Assembly: GCA_944388935.1 (NCBI GenBank)
Contig: CALXKK010000006.1
Span: 1-64,000 of the forward strand
Length of the DNA: 64,000 bases
Direction: 5' to 3'
DNA from: an uncultured Clostridia bacterium
Lineage (GTDB): Bacteria; Bacillota; Clostridia; TANB77; CAG-508
The notes beneath the pieces are model-generated. The model worked only from the letters and a program-made list of their open reading frames with translations. It was not told the DNA's origin and ran no database searches. This document shows positions 9,553 through 18,951 of this stretch, piece after piece. A program made the position numbers and the translations under genes. Within the stretch, counting starts at the first letter, position 1. Each line of letters opens with the position of its first letter.

Positions 9553-10293
9553 TTATTCATCATAGTTAACTTCCACTAAGTATAACCCATATGGTGGCAA
9601 GGTTTTTCCAGCATTCTGTCTGTTTTTTGATTCTATTATTCCAGTTATTTCTTCTGGTTTAATTTTTCCCAAACCTACTTCTACCAGTGTTCCAGATATT
9701 ATTCTTACCATATTATATAAAAATCCATTTCCTGTAAGCTCTATATATATTCTTTCTCCTTCTTTAGTTACTTTAGCTGAATATATAGTTCTTACACTGC
9801 TTTTACTACTTGTTCCACTTGCTTTAAATGCAGAAAAATCGTGTTCACCTTCAAAATATATTGCTGCTTCTTGCATTTTTTCTAGATTTAAAGGTTGTTT
9901 AATATTATATTCTAGGTTCCTATAAATTGCACTTCCTGTTTCGGAATTATTAATTACATATCTGTATGTTTTTTGTTTGCAATTATATCTGCTATGAAAT
10001 CTTTCTGGAACTTCTTCTGCCTTTTTTATGACTATGGATTTTTTTAGTCTGGAATTTATGGCTATTGCAAATTTTTCTATTGGAATATTAGAATTCGTTT
10101 TAAAATTAGCTACTTGTCCTAGCGCATGTACGCCTGCATCTGTTCTACCTGAGCCAATAATTTCTATATCTTCTTTAGTTATATCCGAAATTACCTTTTC
10201 TATATTTCCTTGAATATTTAATTTATTAGGTTGTTTTTGCCATCCGTTAAATTCTTTTCCATCATATTCAATTGTTAATTTTATATTTCTCAT
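9553..10293 (-). CDS. truA: tRNA pseudouridine(38-40) synthase
   Basis: It isomerises uridines 38-40 of tRNA anticodon arms. The catalytic aspartate motif [11 protein letters not shown] is present near residue 50, after the N-terminal [11 protein letters not shown] signature. The 246 residues are the usual length. Its ATG overlaps the recR stop by 4 bases (ATGA), which indicates translational coupling in the dnaX-ybaB-recR-truA order. Confidence 0.97.
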   Translation of the reverse strand: MRNIKLTIEYDGKEFNGWQKQPNKLNIQGNIEKVISDITKEDIEIIGSGRTDAGVHALGQVANFKTNSNIPIEKFAIAINSRLKKSIVIKKAEEVPERFHSRYNCKQKTYRYVINNSETGSAIYRNLEYNIKQPLNLEKMQEAAIYFEGEHDFSAFKASGTSSKSSVRTIYSAKVTKEGERIYIELTGNGFLYNMVRIISGTLVEVGLGKIKPEEITGIIESKNRQNAGKTLPPYGLYLVEVNYDE

Positions 10294-10889
10294 ATTTCCC
10301 TACGTCCTTCTAGAGCTTGCAATAAAGTAATTTCATCTGTATATTCCAAATCTCCTCCGATTGGAATTCCTCTTGCAATTCTTGTAACTTTAATTCCTAA
10401 AGGTTTTATTAATTTAGACAAATACATTGCTGTTGCTTCCCCTTCTACCCTAGGATTTGTTGCTAAAATTACTTCTTTTACTTCTCCCGATTGTAGTCTT
10501 GCTAAAAGTTCTTTTATTTTTATATCATCAGGTCCTACACCATTCATTGGTGAGATTGAACCATGTAATACATGGTATACTCCTTTATATTCATGTGTTT
10601 TTTCCATTGCTATAATATCTTTTACATCTTCTACAACGCAAATAGTAGATTTATCCCTCTTAGGATTTGCGCAAATTAAACATGGGTCAGTATCAGAAAT
10701 ATTAAAACATATAGAACAGTATTTTAAATTTTTTCTTGCATCTTGTATAGCTTTCACAAATTCTTCTGCAACTTCATCACTGCAATTTAACATATAAAAT
10801 GCAAGTCTTGTTGCTGTTTTATTTCCGATACTTGGTAATCTTTCAAAATTTTCTATTAGTTTTTCTATTGATGGTGAATATATAGACAT
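10290..10889 (-). CDS. recR: Recombination mediator RecR
   Basis: It works with RecF and RecO to load RecA at gapped DNA. The 199 residues hold the N-terminal helix-hairpin-helix ([17 protein letters not shown]), the four-cysteine zinc finger ([16 protein letters not shown]), and a TOPRIM domain ([14 protein letters not shown]). It lies directly downstream of the ybaB-like gene, the conserved dnaX-ybaB-recR arrangement. Confidence 0.98.
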   Translation of the reverse strand: MSIYSPSIEKLIENFERLPSIGNKTATRLAFYMLNCSDEVAEEFVKAIQDARKNLKYCSICFNISDTDPCLICANPKRDKSTICVVEDVKDIIAMEKTHEYKGVYHVLHGSISPMNGVGPDDIKIKELLARLQSGEVKEVILATNPRVEGEATAMYLSKLIKPLGIKVTRIARGIPIGGDLEYTDEITLLQALEGRREI

Positions 10890-10898
10890 TTCTACTCC

Positions 10899-11243
10899 TT
10901 ACATTAATCCAGGTATATTATATTTTCCCATTTGTTGTTCTGCCAAACTATCTACTTTGCTTAATGCATCATTAACACATGTTAAAATTAAATCTTGTAA
11001 CATTTCCACATCATCTGGGTCTACAATATCTTTACTTAGTTTGATTTCTTTTATTTCTTTTTTTCCGCTAACTTTTACTGTTATTGCTCCTCCACCTGCT
11101 GTACTTTCAAATTCCTTAGATGCTATTTCTGTTTGTGTTTTTTCTATATCTGCTTGCATCTTTTTAGCTTCTTTCATTAAATTATTAAGATTCATTCCTC
11201 CGAATCCTCCCATACCTCCTGGGAATCCTCCACGTCTTGACAT
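10899..11243 (-). CDS. YbaB/EbfC-family nucleoid-associated protein
   Basis: The 114-residue protein has a glycine/methionine-rich N-terminus (RRGGFPGGMGGFGG) followed by the YbaB fold (NLMKEAKKMQADIEK, then VKVSGKKEIKEIKLSKDIVDP). The family binds DNA as dimers. It is located between dnaX and recR with short spacers (14 and 9 bases), consistent with one operon. Confidence 0.96.
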   Translation of the reverse strand: MSRRGGFPGGMGGFGGMNLNNLMKEAKKMQADIEKTQTEIASKEFESTAGGGAITVKVSGKKEIKEIKLSKDIVDPDDVEMLQDLILTCVNDALSKVDSLAEQQMGKYNIPGLM

Positions 11244-11257
11244 AATTTTACCTCCTA

Positions 11258-12874
11258 TTATTCATCTATTATATCTATCGGAATATCTAAACCTTCTACC
11301 AAATTTTCGAAATCTGATTTTTGTGGTTTAGCTTCCACTTTGTTATCTATTAATTTTACTTTCATAGTTTTTCCATAGGCCATTGATATTTCCTTAGAGA
11401 TTTCATTTATATTTTCTGGCTTTTCCAAAATACCTTTTGCCAATGGGTTTAGTCCATTTTTAAAATTAATGCCTACAGTCATATCATTAATTTCTGTAAT
11501 ATTTGTATTTAATAAATTTGCATATAATCCCATTTTTCCTTCGGTCTTAAATTTTCCTACAATATCTTTCCAATAATTATTCTTTTTTAATTCCTCCGGT
11601 GTTAATGGTTTTCTTTCTACCTGTTTTTGTACGGGTGTGGCTTGTTTTGCAGTATTATTAGGATTTACCGCTGTTTTATTTTTTCCAGCTTGACTTAAAA
11701 AATTTTCTATCCTAAATAATCTTCTTTGCAATTCTTGTATTTCGCTGCTGCTTGCACCTGTTCCCGTAGATGCTGGTATTTGCACACTTACAGGTTGGTT
11801 TGTATCACATAATTTTATAAATCCTGCTTCTAGCATTATAGTTTTTTGTGATGACCATTTCATATCATTTTCTAAGTCTGACAATTCATAAATTAAATGC
11901 ACTAATTCTTCTTTTGATGCCTTTTCAGCAAATTCTTTTAATTTCTGCTGTTCTGCTTCGCTATAAATGCCTACGTCTCCAGTTACTTTATATAATAAAA
12001 CATCTTTTACATATTTTATTACTTCCCATAAAAAATTGTTTTGGTCCTTGCCTTCGCTAATTATTGTTTTTAATGTTTTTAGACAATTATCAATATCCTT
12101 TGCTAAAACACTGCCAACAATATCTTCTATAAAGCTTAGTTTTGGTATTCCTACCAACTCTTTTACTTTATCCTCATTTATTTCGTTGTCCCCATCTTGC
12201 AAACATCTTTCTAGTATGCTTAATGCATCCCTCATTGCTCCTTCAGATAAAGATGCAATAATTTTTAATGCATTTTCGTCGGCTTCTATATTACTTGATT
12301 TACATACTATTTTCAATCTTTTTACGATATTTTCTGGAGATATTTTTTTAAAATCAAATCTTTGACATCTTGATAATATAGTAGCTGGTAGTTTTTGTGG
12401 TTCCGTTGTAGCCAAAATAAATTTAACGTGTGCTGGTGGCTCTTCCAATGTTTTTAATAAAGCATTAAAAGCCCCAGTAGATAACATATGAACCTCGTCT
12501 ATTATATAAACTCTATATTTAGCAAGGGTTGGTAAAAAATTAACTTCATCCCTTATTAATCTTATATCCTCTACACTATTATTAGATGCTGCATCCATTT
12601 CTACAATATCTGTTAATGAGCCATTAAGAGCTGCCTTGCAGATTTCACATTCATTACATGGTTCTCCATTTTTTGGATTTAAACAGTTAACAGCTCTAGC
12701 TAATATTTTAGCGGCTGAAGTTTTTCCTGTTCCTCTACATCCATTAAATAAATATGCATGTCCAACTCTTCCTGCTATCAACTGATTTTTTAGCGTTTTT
12801 GTAATATGTTCTTGTCCTACAATTTCATCAAAAGTTAAAGGTCTAAATTTTCTATACAAAGCTGTATATGCCAT
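11258..12874 (-). CDS. dnaX: DNA polymerase III subunit gamma/tau
   Basis: The clamp-loader ATPase of 538 residues. The N-terminus MAYTALYRKFRPLTFDEIVG is typical. Walker A is GCRGTGKTSAAK, a cysteine zinc module spans CLNPKNGEPCNECEIC, and the DEVHML Walker B and SRC arginine-finger motif (LSRCQRF) follow. A Q/T-rich linker leads to a C-terminal tau-like region ending IPIDIIDE. I chose the ATG at 12874 because AGGAAGTG lies just upstream. The upstream in-frame extension runs into the SRP RNA and is not coding. No slippery A-run for frameshifting was evident. Confidence 0.97.
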   Translation of the reverse strand: MAYTALYRKFRPLTFDEIVGQEHITKTLKNQLIAGRVGHAYLFNGCRGTGKTSAAKILARAVNCLNPKNGEPCNECEICKAALNGSLTDIVEMDAASNNSVEDIRLIRDEVNFLPTLAKYRVYIIDEVHMLSTGAFNALLKTLEEPPAHVKFILATTEPQKLPATILSRCQRFDFKKISPENIVKRLKIVCKSSNIEADENALKIIASLSEGAMRDALSILERCLQDGDNEINEDKVKELVGIPKLSFIEDIVGSVLAKDIDNCLKTLKTIISEGKDQNNFLWEVIKYVKDVLLYKVTGDVGIYSEAEQQKLKEFAEKASKEELVHLIYELSDLENDMKWSSQKTIMLEAGFIKLCDTNQPVSVQIPASTGTGASSSEIQELQRRLFRIENFLSQAGKNKTAVNPNNTAKQATPVQKQVERKPLTPEELKKNNYWKDIVGKFKTEGKMGLYANLLNTNITEINDMTVGINFKNGLNPLAKGILEKPENINEISKEISMAYGKTMKVKLIDNKVEAKPQKSDFENLVEGLDIPIDIIDE

Positions 12875-12896
12875 ATTATCACTTCCTAATTTAAGT

Positions 12897-13015
12897 TTAG
12901 CCTCTCTATGGGAAGCAATTACTCCACATAAATACACTACTTATTGCTGCTTCCTTCCGGACCTGACAAGGTTCATAGCTTTTTATTGGAGATTGCCTTC
13001 CATACAAAGGCTAAA
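12897..13015 (-). ncRNA. ffs: Signal recognition particle RNA (small bacterial type)
   Basis: On the minus strand the molecule contains the diagnostic SRP domain IV sequence (CAGGTCCGGAAGGAAGCAGC), and its ends pair (TTTAGCC with GGCTAAA, plus flanking bases). It lies just upstream of dnaX, a common Firmicutes position, and works with Ffh in co-translational targeting. Confidence 0.95.
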
Positions 13016-13081
13016 CATTGTAAACTGATTTATTTATTACATCGTTATTATATATGATTTATTGCATTTTATCAAGATATT

Positions 13082-13825
13082 TTACATTCTTTTAAAAATA
13101 ACATCGCTAAAATCTGTTTTCTCCATCTGAGATTTTCCATCTGTTTCTATGTTTCCAGTTGGTAATAATAAAGATACAGTTCCTTTATATTTTATATTTT
13201 TATTTGTTTCTATTATTATGTCAAAACTTAATTTATATTCTAAATCTTCTGGATTAACATTTCCTTTTGCAAGCAAAGTACCGTCATGCACGATTGATTC
13301 ATCATTGTTTCTTACTTCGCACACATTTTGATTAACAGATCTTAATAAAATTATTCCTCCTTGGTTTGAAATTTCCAACGCGTCTAAATTATTTTCTTTA
13401 GCACCTTTATAATTTAAAGTATTATTTACTAAATGTGCATCATCTTCTGTTATTTTTCCTTCGGAATTAACTCTATATAATTTTATTTTTTCTGCTCCAT
13501 TTGCTTTTTCTATATTAAAATTTTCAAATGTTATATTCTTTATATTAGTATTTTGCTTATACTCATCATTTTTTTGTATTTGAATATAAATATCATTATT
13601 TTGATTTACGCTAAAATTCCATCTGGCTCCATCTACGGGTTCTATCTCATTACCTTCCGCAGTACTTACAACTATTATTTTAGATAATTCAAATGGTAAG
13701 TTTTTTTCTCCTTCTACTTGGTATCTTAGCATTATAATTCCTGCAATAACTAAAACTATTGCTATAATTCCTAAAATAATACATACGTGAACAATCTTTT
13801 TATTTTTTAATTCACTAATTTTCAA
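13082..13825 (-). CDS. Membrane-anchored extracytoplasmic protein of unknown function
   Basis: The 247 residues begin with a lysine-rich tip and one transmembrane segment at about residues 12-33 (VHVCIILGIIAIVLVIAGII). The remainder is a polar, beta-rich predicted domain with no motif I recognise. Its start overlaps the end of tadA by 11 bases, so it is co-transcribed and probably translationally coupled with tadA. No lipobox is present. Confidence 0.75.
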   Translation of the reverse strand: MKISELKNKKIVHVCIILGIIAIVLVIAGIIMLRYQVEGEKNLPFELSKIIVVSTAEGNEIEPVDGARWNFSVNQNNDIYIQIQKNDEYKQNTNIKNITFENFNIEKANGAEKIKLYRVNSEGKITEDDAHLVNNTLNYKGAKENNLDALEISNQGGIILLRSVNQNVCEVRNNDESIVHDGTLLAKGNVNPEDLEYKLSFDIIIETNKNIKYKGTVSLLLPTGNIETDGKSQMEKTDFSDVIFKRM

Positions 13826-14300
13826 TACTTACACCTCTATCTTTTTTATTTCTGGCTCTTAATTCTTTAAAAAAATCTTGTAAGATTTCTTTGCTTTCCT
13901 CCGCCAAAATATTTTTTTCGTATTCTGGTATATGATTAAATTTATATTTAGTTAAATCTATAACAGATCCACAAGCACCAGCTTTTAAGTCTGAAACTCC
14001 ATAATAAATTTTTCTTATTCTTGAATTGATAATTGCACCCATACACATTGGACAAGGCTCCATCGTTATATAAATATCGCAATCTTCCAAACGCCAAGAA
14101 TCTAGTTTTTTACTTGCCTTTTCGATTGCAATAATCTCTGCATGTTTTACAGTATCTTTTTTACTTTCCTTTAAATTATGCCCTCTCGAAATAATTTTAC
14201 CATCTTTAACAATTACTGCACCTACGGGAACCTCTCCTTTACTATATGCCTTATTAGCTTCCTTTAATGCTTGTTTCATAAAAAAAATTTTTTCTTCCAT
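13815..14300 (-). CDS. tadA: tRNA-specific adenosine deaminase
   Basis: It deaminates A34 of tRNA-Arg(ACG) to inosine. The zinc and catalytic motifs are visible: HAEIIAIEKA and PCPMCMGAI. The 161 residues are normal for the family. No clear Shine-Dalgarno lies before the ATG; the sequence immediately upstream is a GGGACGG palindromic repeat, which may have displaced or replaced the native leader. Confidence 0.96.
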   Translation of the reverse strand: MEEKIFFMKQALKEANKAYSKGEVPVGAVIVKDGKIISRGHNLKESKKDTVKHAEIIAIEKASKKLDSWRLEDCDIYITMEPCPMCMGAIINSRIRKIYYGVSDLKAGACGSVIDLTKYKFNHIPEYEKNILAEESKEILQDFFKELRARNKKDRGVSIEN

Positions 14301-14352
14301 AGGGATTTGGGGACGGTCCTTATTTCCCTGTTCTAGAAATTAGGGAGTCTCC
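14301..14352. repeat. GGGACGG-core imperfect palindrome, copy 3
   Basis: It starts AGGGATTTGGGGACGGTCCT, has TTCTAGAAAT in the middle and ends AGGGAGTCTCC, so the outer arms are near-complementary. It lies directly before tadA and shares its core with the copies at 4907, 5688 and 53130. Confidence 0.6.
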
Positions 14353-14371
14353 ATTTTCCTCCTTTTCTTTT

Positions 14372-14448
14372 TGGTGCACTTAGCTGGATTCGAACCAGCG
14401 GCCTCTCCCTTAGGAGGGGAGCGCTCTATCCACCTGAGCTATAAGTGC
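14372..14448 (-). tRNA. tRNA-Arg (anticodon CCT)
   Basis: A complete cloverleaf on the minus strand: acceptor GCACTTA/TAAGTGC, T-loop GGTTCGAATCC, anticodon stem CTCCC/GGGAG with loop CTCCTAA, giving anticodon CCT. The 3' CCA is encoded at 14374-14372. Confidence 0.97.
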
Positions 14449-14525
14449 ATAATTTTTGGTACTGTGTTATTATATCAAGATTATTAGTTTTTTTCAAGCT
14501 AACGAACTACGAAATTATGAAACTA

Positions 14526-14554
14526 TTGAATTTTGTCGCTTTTTCCGGTATAAT
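14526..14554 (+). promoter_or_regulatory. Sigma-A promoter of the ttcA-like gene
   Basis: TTGAAT (14526-14531), a 17-base spacer and a perfect TATAAT (14549-14554), about 80 bases before the chosen ATG. Confidence 0.75.
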
Positions 14555-14633
14555 AAAATAACTTAATCAACTTGCTCCGGAAAAATCTAACGATTTTTCT
14601 TACGCAATGACAAAAATTAGAAGGGATTTCATT

Positions 14634-15344
14634 ATGCAAAAAATATTAGGTTCAATGAGAAAAGCAATAGAAGAATTTCATATGATAGATGAAGGCGACA
14701 AAATAGCAGTAGCATTATCCGGAGGTAAAGACTCCGTTACATTATTAATGGCACTTAAAAATTTGCAAAGATTTTATCCTAAAAAATTCGACTTAATGGC
14801 AATAACAGTTAATCCTGGTTTCGAATTTTTTGATGTAAGCTTATTACAAAATCTTTGTAAAGATTTAGATGTAGAATTAGATGTTGTAGATAGTTATATA
14901 AAAGAAATTGTATTTGATATTAGGAAGGAAAAAAATCCTTGTTCACTTTGCGCAAATCTACGACGTGGCATTTTAAATACTACTGCAATCAAACATGGAT
15001 GTAATAAAATCGCTTTAGGTCATAACGAAGATGATGTTTTAGAAACATTTCTTATGAATATTTTGTATACAGGCAATATTTCTACCTTTGCACCAACATC
15101 ATATATGGATAGGTCTAAAATGACACTAATTAGACCTTTAATATATATTAGCGAAAAACAAACTCGTAGTTTTATAAAAAATAACAATATTACTATTATG
15201 CCAAAAGCTTGTCCAATGGATGGTAATTCTAAACGTGAAGACATAAAAAAATTATTATATGATTTAAGTAAGCAAATCCCTCATGTTAGAGCTAATATGT
15301 ATGGTGCAATAAAACGAAGTAAAATTAAAGGTTGGAATATATAA
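14634..15344 (+). CDS. TtcA-like tRNA 2-thiolation PP-loop ATPase
   Basis: The 236-residue product has the ATP pyrophosphatase loop SGGKDS near residue 31 and a paired cysteine motif CSLCANLRRG, which in TtcA/TtuA enzymes binds an iron-sulfur cluster. The tail KACPMDGNSKREDIKKLL adds another conserved cysteine. These enzymes thiolate tRNA bases such as cytidine 32. I chose the ATG at 14634 because AGAAGGG lies 8-9 bases upstream; an earlier ATG at 14607 lacks a ribosome site. The exact modified base cannot be decided here. Confidence 0.9.
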   Translation: MQKILGSMRKAIEEFHMIDEGDKIAVALSGGKDSVTLLMALKNLQRFYPKKFDLMAITVNPGFEFFDVSLLQNLCKDLDVELDVVDSYIKEIVFDIRKEKNPCSLCANLRRGILNTTAIKHGCNKIALGHNEDDVLETFLMNILYTGNISTFAPTSYMDRSKMTLIRPLIYISEKQTRSFIKNNNITIMPKACPMDGNSKREDIKKLLYDLSKQIPHVRANMYGAIKRSKIKGWNI

Positions 15345-15447
15345 TTTAATTATAGTTTAATTTGATTGTAGTTTTTTATTATTTAGTTCATTAAATTATT
15401 CTTAAAGTGCTGTTATACTTAATATAAATTTTTTAGGAGGATAGCAC

Positions 15448-15774
15448 ATGGATTTAAAAGAAGCAAATAAAATTATTGGTAGTACTTACAAACAAATTAG
15501 AAAAAGTAAAAGATTTACACAAGAAGAAGTAGCTGAAAAAAGTGATTTAACACCAGAATATTTATCAAAATTTGAAAATGGTAAATATAACGCAAGTATT
15601 TATAATATTATCTTGCTTTGTAAAGCTATTGATACCAATCCAACACAATTGTTTAATCAATTCTTCGATGATGATTCAGATGCTATTGTTACGACTATAA
15701 CAGATGAATTAAAGGATATGAGCGTTTCAGACCAAAAACTAATCTTGGATTTAATCAGGAGAATGAAAAAATAA
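15448..15774 (+). CDS. XRE-family helix-turn-helix regulator
   Basis: The 108-residue protein has an N-terminal HTH_3 domain (YKQIRKSKRFTQEEVAEKSDLT, YLSKFENGKY) and an acidic helical C-terminus. It follows GGAGGATAGCAC before the ATG and is monocistronic: a terminator hairpin follows immediately. The architecture is like the regulator at 8211. Its target is unknown. Confidence 0.9.
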   Translation: MDLKEANKIIGSTYKQIRKSKRFTQEEVAEKSDLTPEYLSKFENGKYNASIYNIILLCKAIDTNPTQLFNQFFDDDSDAIVTTITDELKDMSVSDQKLILDLIRRMKK

Positions 15775-15804
15775 AGCCAATATTTTTATATTGACTTTAT
15801 TTTT
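15773..15804. terminator. Terminator between convergent genes
   Basis: A stem of AAAGcCAATAT paired with ATATTGaCTTT followed by ATTTTTT on the plus strand. The A-rich left flank makes it usable for the minus-strand phosphohexomutase gene as well. Confidence 0.8.
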
Positions 15805-15813
15805 TGCTTTATT

Positions 15814-17538
15814 TTATTTTTTTATTATTTCGTTTAAATCTTCTTTTAATTTTTTTACTTTATCTTCAGAATCTTTTAAACTTGTTCCTTTAACCCCAAC
15901 ATAGAATTTAATTTTAGGTTCTGTTCCAGAAGGTCTTACACATACCCAAGAATCATTTTCAAGATCAAAATAAAGTACATTTGATACAGGTAATCCTGTT
16001 ACCGTTTCTTCTTTTGTTTTCATGTCTATTATTTTTCCTGTTTTATAATCTCTAAATTTCTCTACTGTGTAATCTCCTATTTTTGTAGGAACATTATTTC
16101 TTAGGTTATCCATCATTTCTTGTATTTGTTTTGCACCGCTAGCACCTTCCAATGTTAAAGATAATAAATCTTCTTTAAAGTATCCATATTTTTCATAAAT
16201 ATTAATCATTTGATCCCATAAAGTTAAACCTTTATCTTTATAATATGATGCTGCTTCGCAAAGTGCCATTACCGCTGCAATACCATCTTTATCCCTAGCA
16301 TGTGTTCCTATTAAGCAACCATAACTTTCCTCGAATCCGAATAAGTATGTATGTTCATGTGTTTGTTCAAATAATTTTATTTGCTCTCCAATATATTTAA
16401 ATCCTGTTAAAACCTCTATTAATCCTATATTATAATTTTTAGCAATACTGTCTGCTAAATTAGAAGAAACAATTGTCTTTATTAATACACCATTTGATGG
16501 AATCATATTTCTTTCTTGTTTTTGTGATAATTCATATTCTGCTATTAGTAGTCCAGACATATTACCTGTAAATGATTTATATTCTCCTGTTTTAGAATCT
16601 TTTGCGTATACCCCTAATCTATCAGCATCTGGGTCCGTTGCTAAAACTATGTCTGCATCCTTTTCTTTTGCTAAATCTAATGCTAATTTAAATGCTTTTG
16701 GGTCTTCTGGATTTGGATAATCTACTGTTGGAAAATCTCCATCTGGTAATTCTTGTTCTTTTACTACATATACATTTTCAAATCCTAATCTTTTTAAAAT
16801 AGTTCTTACTGGCTTATTTCCTGTTCCATGTAATGGAGTATAAACTATTTTTAAATCTTTTTGTTTTTTAATTACATCTGGATTTAAAACAAGTTTTTCT
16901 AGAACATCCATATATTTGTCATCTATTTCTTTTCCAACTACATTAAATAGTCCTTTGCTTTCAGCTTCTTCTTGAGAAATCTTTTTTATGCTACCATAAT
17001 CTTCTACTTTTTTTACTTCTTCTATTATTCCTTTATCTACAGGAGGAACTATTTGTGCACCATCTTCCCAATAAACTTTGTATCCGTTATATTTTGGTGG
17101 ATTATGACTTGCTGTTATCATAATTCCGGCAATACAATTTAATTCTCTTACAGAATAAGATAATTCTGGTACTGGTCTTAACTCATCAAATAAATATGTT
17201 TTTATACCATTTGCATTTAATATTAATGCAGCTTCCTTACTAAATTCTGGTGACATATGTCTTGAGTCGAAAGCTATAACAACACCTCTATCTTCACCAT
17301 GTTGTTTAATTATGTAATTTGCTAATCCTTGTGTAGCTTTTCCTACAGTATAGATATTCATTCTATTTGTTCCAGCACCGATTACTCCTCTTAATCCTGC
17401 TGTTCCAAATTCTAATTCTTTATAAAATCTATCTTCAATTTCTTTATTATCATCTTTAATTGCCATTAATTCTTTCTTTGTGTCTTCATCGAAAGCATCA
17501 CTTGTACACCATTTTTTATATTCATTTAAATATTCCAT
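15814..17538 (-). CDS. Phospho-sugar mutase (phosphoglucomutase/phosphomannomutase)
   Basis: The 574-residue alpha-D-phosphohexomutase interconverts hexose-1- and hexose-6-phosphates. The phosphoserine loop is TASHNPPKYNGYK, the metal site is DPDADR (residues about 300), and the phosphate-binding loop near the C-terminus is VRPSGTEPKIKFYV. I chose the ATG at 17538 (MEYLNEYKKW) because AAAGGAGG is 5-6 bases upstream. It follows the UDP-sugar pyrophosphorylase gene on the same strand, a logical pair for making nucleotide sugars from glucose-6-phosphate. PgcA-like by length. Confidence 0.95.
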   Translation of the reverse strand: MEYLNEYKKWCTSDAFDEDTKKELMAIKDDNKEIEDRFYKELEFGTAGLRGVIGAGTNRMNIYTVGKATQGLANYIIKQHGEDRGVVIAFDSRHMSPEFSKEAALILNANGIKTYLFDELRPVPELSYSVRELNCIAGIMITASHNPPKYNGYKVYWEDGAQIVPPVDKGIIEEVKKVEDYGSIKKISQEEAESKGLFNVVGKEIDDKYMDVLEKLVLNPDVIKKQKDLKIVYTPLHGTGNKPVRTILKRLGFENVYVVKEQELPDGDFPTVDYPNPEDPKAFKLALDLAKEKDADIVLATDPDADRLGVYAKDSKTGEYKSFTGNMSGLLIAEYELSQKQERNMIPSNGVLIKTIVSSNLADSIAKNYNIGLIEVLTGFKYIGEQIKLFEQTHEHTYLFGFEESYGCLIGTHARDKDGIAAVMALCEAASYYKDKGLTLWDQMINIYEKYGYFKEDLLSLTLEGASGAKQIQEMMDNLRNNVPTKIGDYTVEKFRDYKTGKIIDMKTKEETVTGLPVSNVLYFDLENDSWVCVRPSGTEPKIKFYVGVKGTSLKDSEDKVKKLKEDLNEIIKK

Positions 17539-17561
17539 TTTTTCCTCCTTTTTTAAACGCA

Positions 17562-17586
17562 AAAATGGGCTATGATAGCCCATTTT
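17562..17586 (-). terminator. Hairpin between pyrophosphorylase and mutase genes
   Basis: A perfect 11-base stem (AAAATGGGCTA with TAGCCCATTTT, 3-base loop) followed on the minus strand by TTTGCGTTT. It may terminate the upstream gene partially and uncouple the two. Confidence 0.65.
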
Positions 17587-17609
17587 ATTTGTCTCTATAT
17601 TTTTTCATC

Positions 17610-18857
17610 TTATTTTGCAGAATTTTTATGAAAATTTATATATAATTCTCTTGCTGTTTCTGGGCTATCTACACCTTCTGCATTTTTTACAGGTGCAAAT
17701 TCATCTTCTCTTTTAACTCTCATTATTGCCATACTTTCCATACTTTGGAATGCATCAAATATAAATGTTTCAAATTTATATGCATTTGGCTTATCAGCTA
17801 CAACTAATTCACCTTTACTATTTATGTAATTAGCTTTTTTAAAAGCTTCGTGATATGGTAATTTGTTAGCTGCAATTTCATTTACTCTTTTTATGTTGAA
17901 TAAATTACAATTTATATGAGATTCTCCAAAAACTAATTCCCCATTTTCATCTCTTTTATTGCTCATTTCTTCTGAAATTTCTGTATATTCTACTACGCTT
18001 GGTTTTCCATTTCTTTTACAGAATACTCCAACTCTTTCTTCTGGTCTTGCTTTAACAACAGACTTTCCTGCTGCCATACATTTTCTTGTTTCTGCAACAG
18101 CAACAAAAATTGGATCTACCATATTAACTAAAGGATTATCTACAGGTCCTATAAATACCCATTCTATTTTCCTTTTGTTCATATCTTCTAGTGCTCCACT
18201 TTTTAGCATAGATTCGAAAACTCCACCATGTCCATCTGCTGCTAATTTTAGAAATCCTTGCTCATTTACTAATATTTTTCCTTCTGTATCTATCATTGGT
18301 AATTCACCTTGAATGAAAAATATTACGTCATTTTTTGGATATCCAAAATAATCATGGTCTTCAAAGAACTTAACTGTTTGTGCATTGTTTTCATGACTTG
18401 TCATAATATACCAAGGAATTGTAATACCATATTTTTTATTTGCTTCTTTAATAGGTTTACATATAAGTTCGAATAAAGACTCATGTGTATCTAATCCTAT
18501 ATCGAATGTTCCTTTTGGTCCATTATAACCAAGTCTTGTTCCTTGACCTCCTGCTAATGTTAGAACTGCTAATTTACCATCTTTTATAGCTTGGTCTCCT
18601 ATTTTTTCTAGTTTTTCGTATTCTTCTTTTGATAATTTGCTCTTATCTACGTAGTCCACAGGTTCAATAACATCATCCCCCATCTCTACGCCTTTTTTAG
18701 TTTGCTCATATAATTTATTTATTAAATCAAAATCTACATTTAAAATTTGATCTAATAATTTTTCTTTACCTTTCTCATCCAATTTATCGTAGCAAACTAG
18801 CAATTGTTCTTGATTGTTTTTCTTTAGTATTTCTTTTACTTTTTCGTATTTTTCCAT
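17610..18857 (-). CDS. UDPGP-type UDP-sugar pyrophosphorylase
   Basis: The 415-residue protein carries the UTP-binding signature LAGGQGTRLGYNGPKGTFDI at about residues 100-120 and a later substrate region (GHGGVFESMLKSG). This is the eukaryote-like UDPGP type 1 family, which makes UDP-GlcNAc, UDP-GalNAc or UDP-glucose from UTP and sugar-1-phosphate. Substrate specificity cannot be read from sequence. It precedes the phosphohexomutase on the same strand. Confidence 0.92.
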   Translation of the reverse strand: MEKYEKVKEILKKNNQEQLLVCYDKLDEKGKEKLLDQILNVDFDLINKLYEQTKKGVEMGDDVIEPVDYVDKSKLSKEEYEKLEKIGDQAIKDGKLAVLTLAGGQGTRLGYNGPKGTFDIGLDTHESLFELICKPIKEANKKYGITIPWYIMTSHENNAQTVKFFEDHDYFGYPKNDVIFFIQGELPMIDTEGKILVNEQGFLKLAADGHGGVFESMLKSGALEDMNKRKIEWVFIGPVDNPLVNMVDPIFVAVAETRKCMAAGKSVVKARPEERVGVFCKRNGKPSVVEYTEISEEMSNKRDENGELVFGESHINCNLFNIKRVNEIAANKLPYHEAFKKANYINSKGELVVADKPNAYKFETFIFDAFQSMESMAIMRVKREDEFAPVKNAEGVDSPETARELYINFHKNSAK

Positions 18858-18951
18858 AAAATCTGCCTCTCTTAATTTTATATTATCATAAATGACATTT
18901 CTATCTTATAATATAAAAATTTTTTCGTCAATATCTACGGATTTATATTTT

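Noticed and set aside
11258-12874. Programmed frameshift producing a short gamma form in dnaX.
   Set aside because: No A-AAA-AAG type slippery run followed by a hairpin was evident.
12875-12937. N-terminal extension of dnaX by 21 codons.
   Set aside because: It overlaps the SRP RNA and carries no ribosome site; the ATG at 12874 starts the conserved MAYTALYRKFRP.
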